In this document: positions 41,006-53,291 of the stretch, in pieces | How positions within the stretch are numbered: position 1 is the first letter of the stretch | Layout of the letters: each line of letters begins with the position of its first letter | NCBI GenBank assembly: GCA_000149265.1 | Contig: CH002902.1 | Span: 310,543-374,542 of the forward strand | Length of the DNA stretch: 64,000 bases | DNA from: Ciona savignyi | Lineage: Eukaryota > Chordata > Ascidiacea > Phlebobranchia > Cionidae | Direction: 5' to 3' | Position numbers and translations under genes: made by a program | The notes under the pieces: generated by a model | Seen by the model: the letters and a program-made list of their open reading frames with translations, nothing else | Database searches by the model: none | What the model was told of the DNA's origin: nothing

Positions 41006-43353
41006 TTTCAGTCATGTCTGATCTATTTAATGCAAGCAATACTTCAAGAATAAAAGTTTTATAAACTAGATATAGCGGTTAAATTTGCAACGTGTATTTT
41101 AACTCTTGGCTGATAAGACTTGGAAAACATTATATACCCTTCAGAGGTTTATATATATATAGATTTTGTTGTAAGTTGATCCTCCTATTGATTAGATTAT
41201 ATTTTCTCTTTCATTTGTCTCTTTGTCTTTTGCTAATCGTTTAAACCTATTCTCACGTCTCATTTCCAGACCAGAATCGACATTTTTACGTTATCTTAAT
41301 AGGTTTACAAAGATTAAAACTATAGTAAATATACAATTTTAACACCTCTTAACTTATTTTAATTAAAAAACTAATAATATCAGAATTAAAATGACTTAAT
41401 TATACGGATTGTATTAGCCATGTATCTTCTGAGGTTTCAGCATCACTTGACTTATCTTTGTATAGCAGGGTGCGGTAATACTATACGGGAGCCGCACAGG
41501 TGGGTATTAGTTTGTTCACAAATGAAAAGCGGTTGTTATTGATACGACAGGCGCGTTGTCACTCGAATGAACTTTATTCTATATTTAACAAAGGAATTTC
41601 TAGAGGCTTTCTGAAGAAAGGTAAATATTATCAAATAACCTAAAAAATGCCATGACAATCTATAATGAGCGATCAGCTCATACTTATCTAATCGGAAGGT
41701 CAGCGAACGGTGAATTGATCGAAACCAATTGCTTGCTGATCAGTTTAGTTCATGGACAAAACACTGACATTAACTGCACCCAATTGTTTATTTAATTGAA
41801 CACAAATAATAGAAATATATTATCGAATAGAGCTTCGGTATAAGATATATACTGGAAACAGCCATGAAATAAACCCGTTTTATAACCCGCTCTCGCATAT
41901 CAACTAAAATTTTAGTTTTTTAACTGTATATGTATTTAAAATAAAATATCACACAATAGGATATGCAGACTCTATACATTGTATATTATACAATAACATT
42001 CGACATGTATTTGAAGCAACCGGTAAATAAACAGGAAACGATTACGCGAAATAAATGAAAACAAATGGCATGCTATATACTTGAATAATTTTCGTAAACT
42101 GATGCTTATATACCTTTTAAATAAACTTTCTTTACAACATGTGGTTTTATGGACTAATATTATTAATGAATTTAGTTTTATTTAACATAACGTTTGTTAA
42201 TATGATAAATCAAATTATTTCTGTTAAAGTTTACTCCCCTGATTTTTGTTTATTTGTTGTTATTTATATCCTATACATTCTTTTTTAATAAGGTCATTAT
42301 TTGAGAAAACAGTGACAGAAATTTAATTAACGTATAAGGTTAAAACAGGAATTAAGTTGGATTTGATTCCATTCTACTATGCACCACTGGAATCGTGTTT
42401 CTAGTGACCTTTCATTAAAATGTCCGCCTTTCCGACTTCCTTTTCTCTTTACTTGTAAAATCATTGTAAACTAAAGAGGAACAAAAATGATAAGATAGTG
42501 ATTATTTAGTTATGTCGAACAAACACAATATATTAGGAGATTATGCACGTTTGTGTTTTATATTGTTAAGTAGTAAATATGATGGTTTTAAAACTGAAAA
42601 ACAGTAGGAATAATGTAAATGGTTATCGTGTCTTTGGGATAACAACTTGTACAAACAGATTACCTGTTAAAACGCTATTTGTTGTTACTGCCATGTAAAG
42701 AAATACAAAACCCTTGAGATGCGGATGTCTCAGAAACTACAAAATCATTGGGTAGATCCTAGAGAGGCTATTTTGGGAATAATGAGATAGCAAAATTTCC
42801 AATTCACGTAAGTCGAATCCGCGATGGTTACGCATGTCAAACTTGAATGGCAATGATCGCTTAAGGACCAAAAATGAAAAGATAGTGAGAAAATATATCG
42901 TTTTCAGCACAGTGAAAAAAAGCATTAAAAGAATATACCTTTAGTGCACCGCGCCTAATTTTAATTGATTGCAGTAGAATAAGAATATCAAAGACTTTTA
43001 ATTGGTGATAAATGAAAAAAACTAGAATCATTTTATTAAACACACATAAAAATACTTAGTGAGTTTAAGAAACCCTAATGGAGATATGCATTGAGGTAGA
43101 AAATAAATGTAACAATTAAAAGTGGTAAACCAGTGACCGATAACTTATAACATGTCTCAACGTAATGAATCTTAATTGTTGAACAGATTCTGAAAGCCAG
43201 CAAAATAAGCTGTACAATGATACTCGTTGATTTTTTAAATTTTATTCACGTTCGTTGGGCGTGAAAGAAACGTGAACTAAGAGATTTTTTAAACTTGTTT
43301 TTATTTACAGATGAATTGTAAACGAAAGTCAAAATATTAACTCAATATACAGT
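41006..43353. other. Divergent intergenic region G / Ly6-type gene
   Basis: The upstream regions of MCO G (-) and of the LU-domain gene (+) meet here. 41050-41230 recurs at 35360-35640. No gene is seen. Short open frames at 42737-43043 (-) are AT-rich and featureless. Confidence 0.5.
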
Positions 43354-46300
43354 ATGTATAGTATCATTTTGATATTCGTTTATCTACAAACGGTGGTTCA
43401 TGTGTCAGGTGAGTTGATTTATATTTTTACATTTTTTTATAGAGCTATATAGGATAAATGTTAATTGCCTACGTCTATGTCACTCGGGTACGTTCACAGC
43501 AAGTCACTATAAAGGTCAAACGTCAAAGAAAGAAACTAGGAAAAATTGACGATGAAATTGTAGGGTTGAATAGCTCTCACGTTAAGTCGTCGAATCGTTA
43601 AACGAAAAGTAATAAATTAACACTTGTCGGTAGTTATCTGTTTTCTTAGGCAAAGTTACCTTTACTGTTTTTTTCACGAAAAATGTTATCTTTTGTTAGC
43701 ACGGGTACATTAAAATCCCAAACTTTTACTAAAGAGCTTAAGCTCTTTAGCTATCTTTAACCCTTTCCGGGAAATTCGCCAATATTCAATTTCACTGAAA
43801 CTAGTGATCGGCCTCATTAATGCTATATTTAAAAAGAAAGAACTGGCTAATCGAGTTGAATTATCTGGGAGTTTTAGCTATTATGGTTTAGATTTATCTA
43901 AATTAGAAACTTTTTAGTAATTTACGTAAGAGAAGTTTCCGAACATCTAATCTCTTTGGACTGGTAAGTATTATTCAATTAAAAATAAAATGAAAGTTAC
44001 ATATTATTACCATGAACTGGAAATATACATACCAAGTCTACATTTGCCAACATTACCACGGTAAATCCCTTAAATTATGATTTACATTAGTAAATGCAAT
44101 ACATTATTACCGAATATATAAAAGAGCTAAACAGTTAAAACCAACAAAACTCGATGGTGGATTACAATAAACAAAAAAGTTTTAGGATATCCCATACCCA
44201 CCATGAACCATTTTCCGGAAACCCCGTTAACACCAAACTGCTTTTAAACCAGTGACCAGTCTGCAAGACCCCGCAATAACATACGTAAACTGAACTGCTG
44301 AGAACTTTTTAAAGGTGTAAGCAACTATATTTTAGATATGCAGTGACACAATTTTCCCATTAATAACTTCATTTAGTAATCATGAATATCAAATTTGATT
44401 AGGTAACTCGAGAACCCATTAGTTTCTGCTTGCAAAAAAAACGTTATACTCTTTGAGATATATTAAGGGGTATTAGTCAAACATGCAACTCGTTTATTTT
44501 TTTTAGAAAATATAGATATCAAGCTTGGATAGGTAACGGGGACCACATTAGTTCTGCTTGAAAAAATTAACGTTGGACGCTTTCAATAAGTCATGCTCTT
44601 TGTATAAGTGAGTGAATAGATTTTAAAAATAGTGGTGACTAACTTGTGTTTGTAACTCTCCTGTTTTGTATTGTTTCAGACGCTCAATTTGCATACCCAG
44701 TAGACCCAAACCCTCCAACAGTAGAATCGGTAAGTCATCCGCCATAACTAATAGAGTACAACACTACTGCACACTCCTTATTATAACTAAAATTACTTGC
44801 AGATAATAAAAAATACAAGCTTGCTATACTTATAAATCTTCTCGGGCAAGACAAAACTTCGTTGGGTGTACAGACAGCCTATAAAAATATCATGTGTAAA
44901 AGTTTACAAGGGGCCAAATAAAACAAATTGGAACATGGTAGTGGAATTTTGGGTATATTCGGGCGATTAAAAGTCTTACCATTTTAACTTCATCTAGACA
45001 TTTTCGTGCTACGAGTGTAGCGGAAATAATTGCGGAGATCTTCGGGTGCAAGGAACACACACAGAGAAATCATGTACTGGTCCAAGAGTCGCTTGTTGGG
45101 TAAGTTGACCGAACTACTCGAATGTATTTCGTGAAGCGGAAATTGGATAATACGCTGGTTTGCATGGTGAACGATTGTGAGAAACCAGCCCAATACCTGC
45201 TAAAAGCTTTTGGAAACATGTGACAGGCCACGGTACCGCTAAATTTGCTCGGAAACACGAGACAGGAACGCCACCGCTAAATTTGCTAAATCCTGGTCTG
45301 AAGTAAGGTGTCTATCGAAAACAATGCAGTAACTCCTGCATTCCGACTGTGAAAATGTCATTGTACTCTGAAGTATTAAGGTTGTTTCTTAAACGACCCG
45401 TGAATTTTACCAATTCCATTATTAATAAATATAATTGCTTTAATAATCAACATTTCTCTAGCACACTTTAAAATATATCTAACGTACTTTATTTTCAAAG
45501 TACCTTATTTTAGACTGTGCGAAATGGAGACACACTTGAGTACACCAGAACGTGTGTTCAGCCTCAACATATAAGACAAGGGGTGTTTTGCAACCGGCAC
45601 ATGGTTGGAAAGGAATTTTGCTTTGCTGCAACTATAAATAACCAGAGAATGAGACTTTGTGCCAAGTGCTGTTTGTCTGACCGTTGCAACGGAGGAACAT
45701 TACAAGTAAAACTGACGTGTTATCCACATCATAAATATAATGTCCATTCCTATGATATTGGGCTATGTTATACGCAAACGTGTATATTTTAAATGTGTGT
45801 ATACAATTTCCGTACCAACAATGTTATTGCAACCTGCTCTCTTTAGTAAAATGATTTATTTTCGTACAGGGAATACCTGACAGCACATTGCAAACGTGTG
45901 TCGCCTGCAACGGAGCAAGCGAGTCAATATGCAATAGCGAGATACCAATGAACAGCGCCAACTCCACATACGTTGAGCAATGTCTCCTACCGAATTCGGA
46001 TTGCTGGGTAAGTTTGTCCATAAAGGGAAGCCGTTTTCTTCTTAACGAGTTTTGTTTTTAAATCCAGTTCACAATTAAATATTACGTTTTTCCGCAGACC
46101 GAACGAAGGATAAATTCGGGAGTGTCTTCATACACCAGAGGTTGTCAGTTACGAACTTGTGATGCGAATGGCGTAGACGAAGTTTGTGTATCAAACTCGT
46201 AAGTCTAATAATTTAAGCTTTGTATGAAAATTTGTAAAATTTGCAAATCAAATGTAAACAAATATTTAGAAGACAATAGTTGGCTTGGCGTCACCGAATA

Positions 46301-46544
46301 TTACAAAAAATAAATGAAAACATTAACTTAATAATACAACACACCCCGATGTGATTTAATAACACATCCGTACTCATTATTAAGTCGATCCATCATGTTG
46401 TTTAGAGCAACCACCACCTGCAGCCAGTGCTGTCGTGGCAACATGTGCAATCGCTTCACAAAGGGCGCAGCATCGACGTTGTTTTCCAGTTGGGCAACAC
46501 TAACAACCTGCTTGGCAGTTGTTGTATTTTCAAAACTGCTGTAG
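43354..46544 (+). CDS. Two-domain Ly6/uPAR (LU) GPI-anchored surface protein
   Basis: Predicted 258 aa, seven exons: 43354-43408, 44680-44729, 44998-45099, 45514-45705, 45870-46007, 46098-46198, 46406-46544. Exon 1 is a signal peptide. Residues about 36-130 form a first LU domain, opening CYEC and closing CCLSDRCN. Residues about 143-225 form a second, opening CVAC and closing CCRGNMCN. CC-x3-4-CN is the LU signature. Each domain is split after a CW/CxW pair by an intron in the same phase, suggesting internal duplication. The C-terminus (after about 228) is small residues then a hydrophobic stretch ending FSKLL, a typical GPI-attachment signal. AATAAA at 46724-46729. LU proteins act in cell-surface binding; the partner is unknown. 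Confidence 0.85.
44380..44600. repeat. Diverged direct duplication in intron 1
   Basis: About 44380-44460 and 44508-44600 share the order ATATCAA...GGTAAC...CATTAGTT.CTGCTTG.AAAAA...AACGTT. Part of intron 1 of the LU-domain gene. Confidence 0.5.
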
Positions 46545-46946
46545 CCATTGGTTGTCAAGTAGTTTTTATTTGTAAATATAAACAACTTCCTTGGTACAAC
46601 ATAGTTGACAATTAATTAACAATCTAAGTATTATATTCGTTTGTTTGTACTAACTCTATAAAATGTCGATTTAGGCATACAGGATATGTTACAATCGTAT
46701 TGTATTGAAAGACACATTACACAAATAAAAGTATGTACAATATGTGACCGTATTTAAATATGGTGTTATAGTACAGGACCAGTCGTATTACTGATCTCGC
46801 TAAATAGCCAGGTATTTTTGTCGAGTTCAGTTTCGACACTTCGATGGGTCCGTACTAAAGTGTTTATAAATTTACTACTTTGCCTAAGAAATAACACTGA
46901 GTATGTATGAACTGTAACATAAATCAGTTGTTTTCCTGCGATGTTG
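46545..46946. other. Convergent 3' regions
   Basis: 3' UTRs of the LU-domain gene (+, AATAAA at 46724) and MCO I (-). No other feature seen. Confidence 0.6.
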
Positions 46947-49900
46947 CTATACGTGAATTCCAGAGAGGAGAGTACTTGTAATCAGTGATAGAGAAGGAAA
47001 AACAATCAGCCACCTAGAAAAACACTAAAACTTAGAAAATTGCTACAAAGGTTAAAATTATCTTACTGCTTGGAAAGCGAGGCGTGAGTTCCAGAACCGT
47101 CATATCCAATTTGGTCATTTTGCATACAAGACCATGGGTACGCACCACCAGACGTGATAAATGCTGTTGTGTTTTCGCCTGGGGATAAATTTAAATATTT
47201 TAATTTTATTCACCGTTTTCAGGGGAGTAACACTCCACCTGGTTCTACAATATCGTAAGTCATCATCATTCCTTGATCTGCGTCCCCGTTCAGGTGACAG
47301 TGGACCATAACAACTCCAGTGTAAGTGTCCGTCTTAAATCGAATCTGTGAAAAAAGTTATGATGTTATAAAATTACATACTTAAAAATGAGTGAATATAA
47401 ACAAGTTTGTTCAGAGCACACTCTGAATTTAAAAGTTTGCACGCCACCTCAAGTAATTTTTTTTATTTGAAGTATTTTTATACTATTTAGAAGAAGAAAT
47501 TATTTTAATTATTTATTGTTAGTAGCAGGCAATTAGAAAAAAATATTAAACAACTATTCATAAATACACTTTTTATGCGAAATTAAAGTCTACCATATAG
47601 ATTTTCGATTGTTAAGTATTAGCAGACCTACCGTAATATTAGACAACGGAGGGACAAGTATAGTGTCTCTCCAGTCACCTATTTGATAGTAGCCGATTGT
47701 TCCAGGGCCTGCAAGGTTCTGTCGTACGTCGTGACCCAAATATTGCAATGCATTACTTGGGGATGAGATAGTTTCTATTTAAAAATCAGTTACATTGCAA
47801 ACAAATTTAAAGATAATGAAAAAGGCGTCAATTTCTTGATTTTATCTCTAGTACAATAATAGTAAGAATAAAACTTACGATTATCACTATATAATTTGTG
47901 CTGGAAAATGCAGGAATGTCCTTGTTGGGTAAAAAGTTTCCAATTTCCGTCTCCGTCATCTACCCCATATGGCCCAGTGTACTTGTTGTAGCTTATAATC
48001 TGTTAAATCGATTAAAGCTTATTATCTTCATACTTCAAAGCAAGGTTACTCTCGAATGTGATTTACCTGGGCATGGTTGATATGCATATGTATTGGATGC
48101 GAGGTAAACATTTCTGTGTTGGTTATATACCATTCCTGGATGGTGCCGCGTTCCACTTTGTACCTAAAAAAAGTAACAATAAATCCTTATTTAACTTAAG
48201 GTCCGTCGCCTAATTAACTCCGTGTAATAACATCCAGGCGGATTGTCCATTCTTGGCGCATTGAACTGTCCTCCCAAAATTGACGGATTCTTAATAATGG
48301 ACACCAATTAGTCGGTTGTGTATAATAAGAAATAATATGGTTAACGTTGACTTAACCTTGTGATTTAATGCTAATCGGTATGTTAATTAAAAACTGTAAC
48401 AACTCAGTTTTTACACATTGCGATAGAGCTCTACACACCCAATTGATAGGTCACAAGATAATCTGAGCATCAAGACAAACCGCCATTTATCCAAACCCAT
48501 CTTTTCATAACTGTAGTAAATTTATGCAAAATTCTATACATAGTAAATTCGCCTTAGAGGGTAATTTTAACACAAATTACACAAGTAGCTTAGTCATATA
48601 TTTCACCTGGGATAATTCCCGTTAAAATCTTCTCTGTTCAAAGTGTCGGTTGGCGTCACCTCAATGGCATAATGACCCTTCAGGTCGCGCTCGGCAACAT
48701 CGCGAAGGTCGGATACGTAGTCTGGTCGCGTTGGTAAAATGGTCGGTAGCAGAAATGGTTTAAACTCGCCGATGACTTTTATCTCCATAAGTGTACCAGT
48801 TGCCATTGGGTGCTCGCCAAGAGACATTTTGTCATAATCGTAGAAAGTAGAACGGAGCTAAAAATACGTGCTGTTTAATAAAGTTTTATAGTAACATAGG
48901 AAAGAATGCTTATATTTGTCGCCTGAGGTTAAAAAACTGAAGTGAAACCAAATTTAAAAAATGTTTACATAACCTCGCGCTTTTAGTCGAGAAACCGAAG
49001 TGGAGCTATATTACAATGTAAGAAATACATGTATAAGATATTACAGTTTTTTTAAATAATACATCATCAAATTGAGGCGAAGTTTGCCATTTCTCTGCGA
49101 TAGGACTCAATAAACTAGCGGTTTATTTTGATCGAACCACCTTTTCGGTTTAATCGCATACTATTTATTTCCTATCCAGACAGCATTAAATGGAATGCGC
49201 CTTCTCATTTTTATTCCAATAGTTTGTATGTTACATGATTAATTTAAACCGCCGGATAAAACTGACATTCATAAAGCTCATACTTTAGTTATAGTTGCAA
49301 TATATACCTCGTAATTTCCCGCTTCAGGGCACACAACGAGCCAGTCAACTCTTCCAGCTGCTGGTAGGAAAGTTCGTCCCAGCCATGGATCTCTGGGGTG
49401 ATCAAGGTAAATTCCATCGAGCGCTATTTCCTTTACTGTACAAGGTGCTCCGTTTGGATCGAGATTGACGATGTGAAGTGCAACGGCGTATAATCCACCA
49501 GTATCCAGTATTCTGTGATACATATTTAACATAGCGAATCTTGAAAGTACTTAGCACCATAAGACAACTAACCGAAATCTTTTTAGTTGACCGGGTGCCA
49601 TTTGATAAACCGGTTTTAGAAGACCATTGACTAAAGTGTACTTAATCGCGTTTACTGGGTCTTCAAGCCACTCCTCCAATGTTTGTTGGGAATTGTCCAA
49701 ATGGATGTTGTTTAATCTAGAATTAATTACAACAATAAATCTTACTGTTAGTTTTTTTCCGCTAGATTAGAATAGCTCTTTGAGGAAGATAATACGATAA
49801 AATATGGGTTTTTGTATTGCAATAATTTTCTTCTATTGTAGTGATATTGTTATAAAATTGTCAGTTGTAATACACTACTTCAATTTTGTAATTGCAATAA

Positions 49901-51667
49901 TGAAAACGGACATACACCGCAGGACATAACTACATTATCAAAGACGTGTATCACACGCTTAAGTTATATAGCCTACAATAACCTGAAGCCTTCGTGGTCA
50001 TGAATTTCTCGTTGTAACATCGAGTAACCGCTTTCTTCATCTGGTGAGTATTGAAACGTCTGCAACACGATCTGCACGTCGTGCTCACAGTGCTGGGGGC
50101 AGGAAACCGAGGCCAGCACGGTGGACATGGATTCAAAATCATCCTCAATTATTATCATTCCACCCATACCACCAATGCTCTGCATAGTGCACATAAATAA
50201 TACGTTAAAAAGCAGCAGCTGACGACTGTATTTTTTCAAACCTACCTGAAAGTGTGTACTTCCGTGTCCATGTGGATGGTACCAGTATGTTCCAGCCGGT
50301 TGAGTTGGGTCGACTTCGTATACATACTTGTAAAAATCCTCCGGTCGGACTTTGATTAATACATTATCTTGGGGTTCCTTGAAAAATAAGTGGTCATCCA
50401 AGAGATTTTGTGCATATCTGATCCATATTTGAAATATCCTATGTTTATATAGCACCTACTGAATACTGTTAAAAAAATGTAAAAAACGCGTTCGTACTTA
50501 TAAAAAAATCCGAATAATATACGGTTATATATAATTTATAAATATTTATCACCTTACTGCTTATGTGCAAGCCATGGGTATGGATATTTGTTGTGTTTGG
50601 CATGCGGAAAGTGTTTGGAGCTGAATCATAAAAGTCGGGTTGTTGGAGGTTATTCAACTGAAATAAAATGTTTAATAAAAACTACCAACATTTTACGAAA
50701 ACATTTACAAACCAAGTTAAGTAAAACAGTGTCTCCACGCCTCACAGTAATGGTAGGTCCCGGTAATTCTCCGTTATACAGTCGCCGTGTAACTGTCAGC
50801 CAGTCTATGTTAAACTCCCCCATGTCTACAACTAACACGAGGGATAGATAACCAACATTTGAATGTTCGTTCTTAATTTGGGTTGGTTGTTTAAATGGAA
50901 GGCCTCCTGTTACAAAAAAAATATTTAACCAATGTACATGATAGGCCTATATGTATTAGAATGAAGCATAATTGTATATAAAATCAAAATATGTAAAACG
51001 CTTGTATATATACACACTTATATAAGACAGTATACTTGCAAAATGAAGTATTAAACGAACCAACCTTCATTTACAATTAAATCTTAAATTCTTCATTTCT
51101 TTAATATAAGAACAATGTTCTGAATTGAGACATAATTAATAAATGCTTGAGTTTATTAGTTTAATATTTTTGTTTTTTTAAAACAGTATTTAAGTTATTT
51201 AGGCCTACGATAGAAACACGGCATCGTCCGAAAGTTACAGCCTCATTTTGACTCCTTTTCCACTTTTTACTTTCGTTTCTTTTTGTCTCTTAACAAAGCT
51301 AAGAGTTTTTTAAACCCCATCTTTCCTAACGCAGTCTGATTCAAAGACACCAGTCAAGAAGTAACAACTATGCTATTAACATAGTAGGTGTCCAGAAGAT
51401 TACTATATTATAAAACATACCTTAAACAAATGAAGATTTTCAACATATCTTCTTATATTTATAATATGTGTCTATTTATGTTATTATTATTATTTTTTGA
51501 TTGTGTATTTTCAATTTTGTGCAGAAATCTATAGCAAATTTCAGGGACTAAAACTTACCTCTAAGTGGTGAACATGGCTTTGTGTGGGAACACTGCGCAG
51601 AAGATTTGTTTACGCAAAAACAGGTAATAAACAATATACCCAACACTTTAACCATCATTGTCGACAT
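46947..51667 (-). CDS. Multicopper oxidase lacking type-1 His (MCO I)
   Basis: Predicted 660 aa, fourteen exons (minus): 51559-51667, 50713-50906, 50553-50657, 50246-50377, 49983-50179, 49573-49716, 49308-49512, 48607-48857, 48067-48163, 47879-47999, 47632-47774, 47239-47344, 47067-47178, 46947-47013. Signal peptide (about 1-25), then HTHG, HPHGHG and HPIHMH, so the trinuclear copper ligands are all there. The last motif is HCHLNGDADQGMM (about 581-593): the type-1 His is Asp587 while Cys582 and Met592 remain. F/G's single 353-bp exon is two exons here. The 67-bp last exon encodes a hydrophobic tail with no charged end, suggesting a GPI signal. If exon 13 were not spliced, an in-frame TAA at 47063-47065 would give a 639-aa soluble form. 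Confidence 0.86.
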
Positions 51668-52007
51668 AGTAATTGAAGTTAAAAGGCTGCAGGAGCCATT
51701 GGATGTTCTGCGAATATACTCAACAGCCTTGTTTTTAAAATCATATTTTTCCTAATTTCTTTAAATGCACATGAAAAAAATGTGTTTTCTTACGAATTTT
51801 ATTACTAATAACGTATATTTTTTATAATGAACGCCTTGCCAAAAGAACTAAGATAGCTAATATCTGTACATTTTATGTTCTTATATAATAATACGTCCTT
51901 CCTACGTAATTATCTTAGTAATTGCAAAATCTGACCAAATGTTCTGTTGTGTATTTATACATATGTCGTAATATCACCTGGCGCATCAATAATAAACTGA
52001 GGCGTCA

Positions 52008-52247
52008 TTATTGTAAATCATTAAATAAGACATCGACAGACCTGGTATAGTTTCCATTTTGCACCGCAAACATTGTTACGTACACTGTGGGCACGCCCGC
52101 GTGCCGAAATGCTGATAAAGGGTGAAATTGTTTATTTAACACTTCAACGAAAGAGTTACCCAGATAACGGAGACCAAGAATATAGCTTTTACTATTCAAA
52201 AATGAGTACATTGGTAATACTTTTCCAAACATGTTAAATGCCGACAC
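52008..52247 (-). pseudogene. Isolated PKD-like coding fragment
   Basis: Open frame with protein-like composition. The segment around VLNKQFHPLSAFRHAGVP followed by TVYVTMFAVQNG and YTRSVDVLF resembles the pattern of a PKD/Ig-like beta-sandwich repeat (F.H..GvptVyVt...N....T.sv.V). There is no ATG with context, signal peptide or neighbouring exon, so it may be a relic or a captured exon. The family assignment is tentative. Confidence 0.25.
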
Positions 52248-52309
52248 AGCTTCTTTTTTACATTAGGATAAAACATTAACGTTTGTTTCATGCTGTATCG
52301 CTGGAAATG

Positions 52310-52490
52310 GGGAAACGTAGGAGCCGTTATCACACGGGCAATTGGATGATTACCCGGGAAATGGTAATAGTCGAATTACCTCGTGCCCATAGTGGGTTTA
52401 TACCCAAGCTATTGCAGTGTGTTGTCTAAGAAAACAACTAAGAAGCTAGCGTCCAATTTTGAATATGCAAACAAGCCATTAGGTCGAAAA
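52310..52490 (-). repeat. SINE family 1 fragment
   Basis: Shares ATCACACGGGCAATTG, ATTACCTCGTGCCCA and GCTATTGCAGTGTGTTGT with fuller copies. Confidence 0.6.
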
Positions 52491-53291
52491 TAGACTTAAA
52501 TAAAACATTCGAAGATTGTTACAAAGAGAATATTTTAAATAAGTTTGAGATCATTGGTCTGGTTATTTAATTTCTATCAAGTTTATTTTCACATGACTGT
52601 TGACTAACGAACTAATCTTTCATTGTATTGATAAATCTCTGTATTATTTGCTTACGGAAACCACAGCTAAACACAATTTAATAAATAATTCCACCCGGTT
52701 TTAAGTTTAGAAAAACCATTAAAAACACCTTGCTAGCGATGTGGCCCATTTCTTCGCCAGGGATATCACATTGGTTAATTTCATATATAGCAATTTTTAC
52801 CGATCCAGACACGGAGATTACCACGTATTTAGGCAGGCGTAGTTTGTGTTGATTTTTTGGAATAAAAAATGTAGCAGTTTAAAATATGTAACATCTGCCA
52901 GTTTTAGATAAATTCCGACCTACATTAGCCAAAATATTTACACACGATACACTTGAAATTTACACTTTAAACTTAAATCTGAATAAATTAAACGACAATA
53001 CAAACAGGGAAAGACTTTAAAGTCATTACCATGAGTATTAAAATCATTTAATCTCTTATTTATAGGATATCCAAAAGAATTGTTAATATTGCTGTATAAA
53101 AAGTAGGTACACGGATTTTTGAAATTAGAATTTATTCTCCAAATATAAGAAGATTTTTGGACGAATTCGATATAACCATATTCAAAATATTGGAATGGAA
53201 GAATATATTTTTTAATGTCTTAATAACTTAATAGGTTCAAAGACAGCAAGAAATAACATTAGATTAATACCAAATCGAAGTGCTCCAAACT

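Larger units (their letters stand above)
51668..53291. other. Intergenic I-J with SINE piece and a stray frame
   Basis: Contains MCO I's upstream sequence, a minus-strand open frame 52008-52247 (see its own entry) and a SINE family 1 fragment at about 52310-52490 (-). The rest is AT-rich and featureless. Confidence 0.5.
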
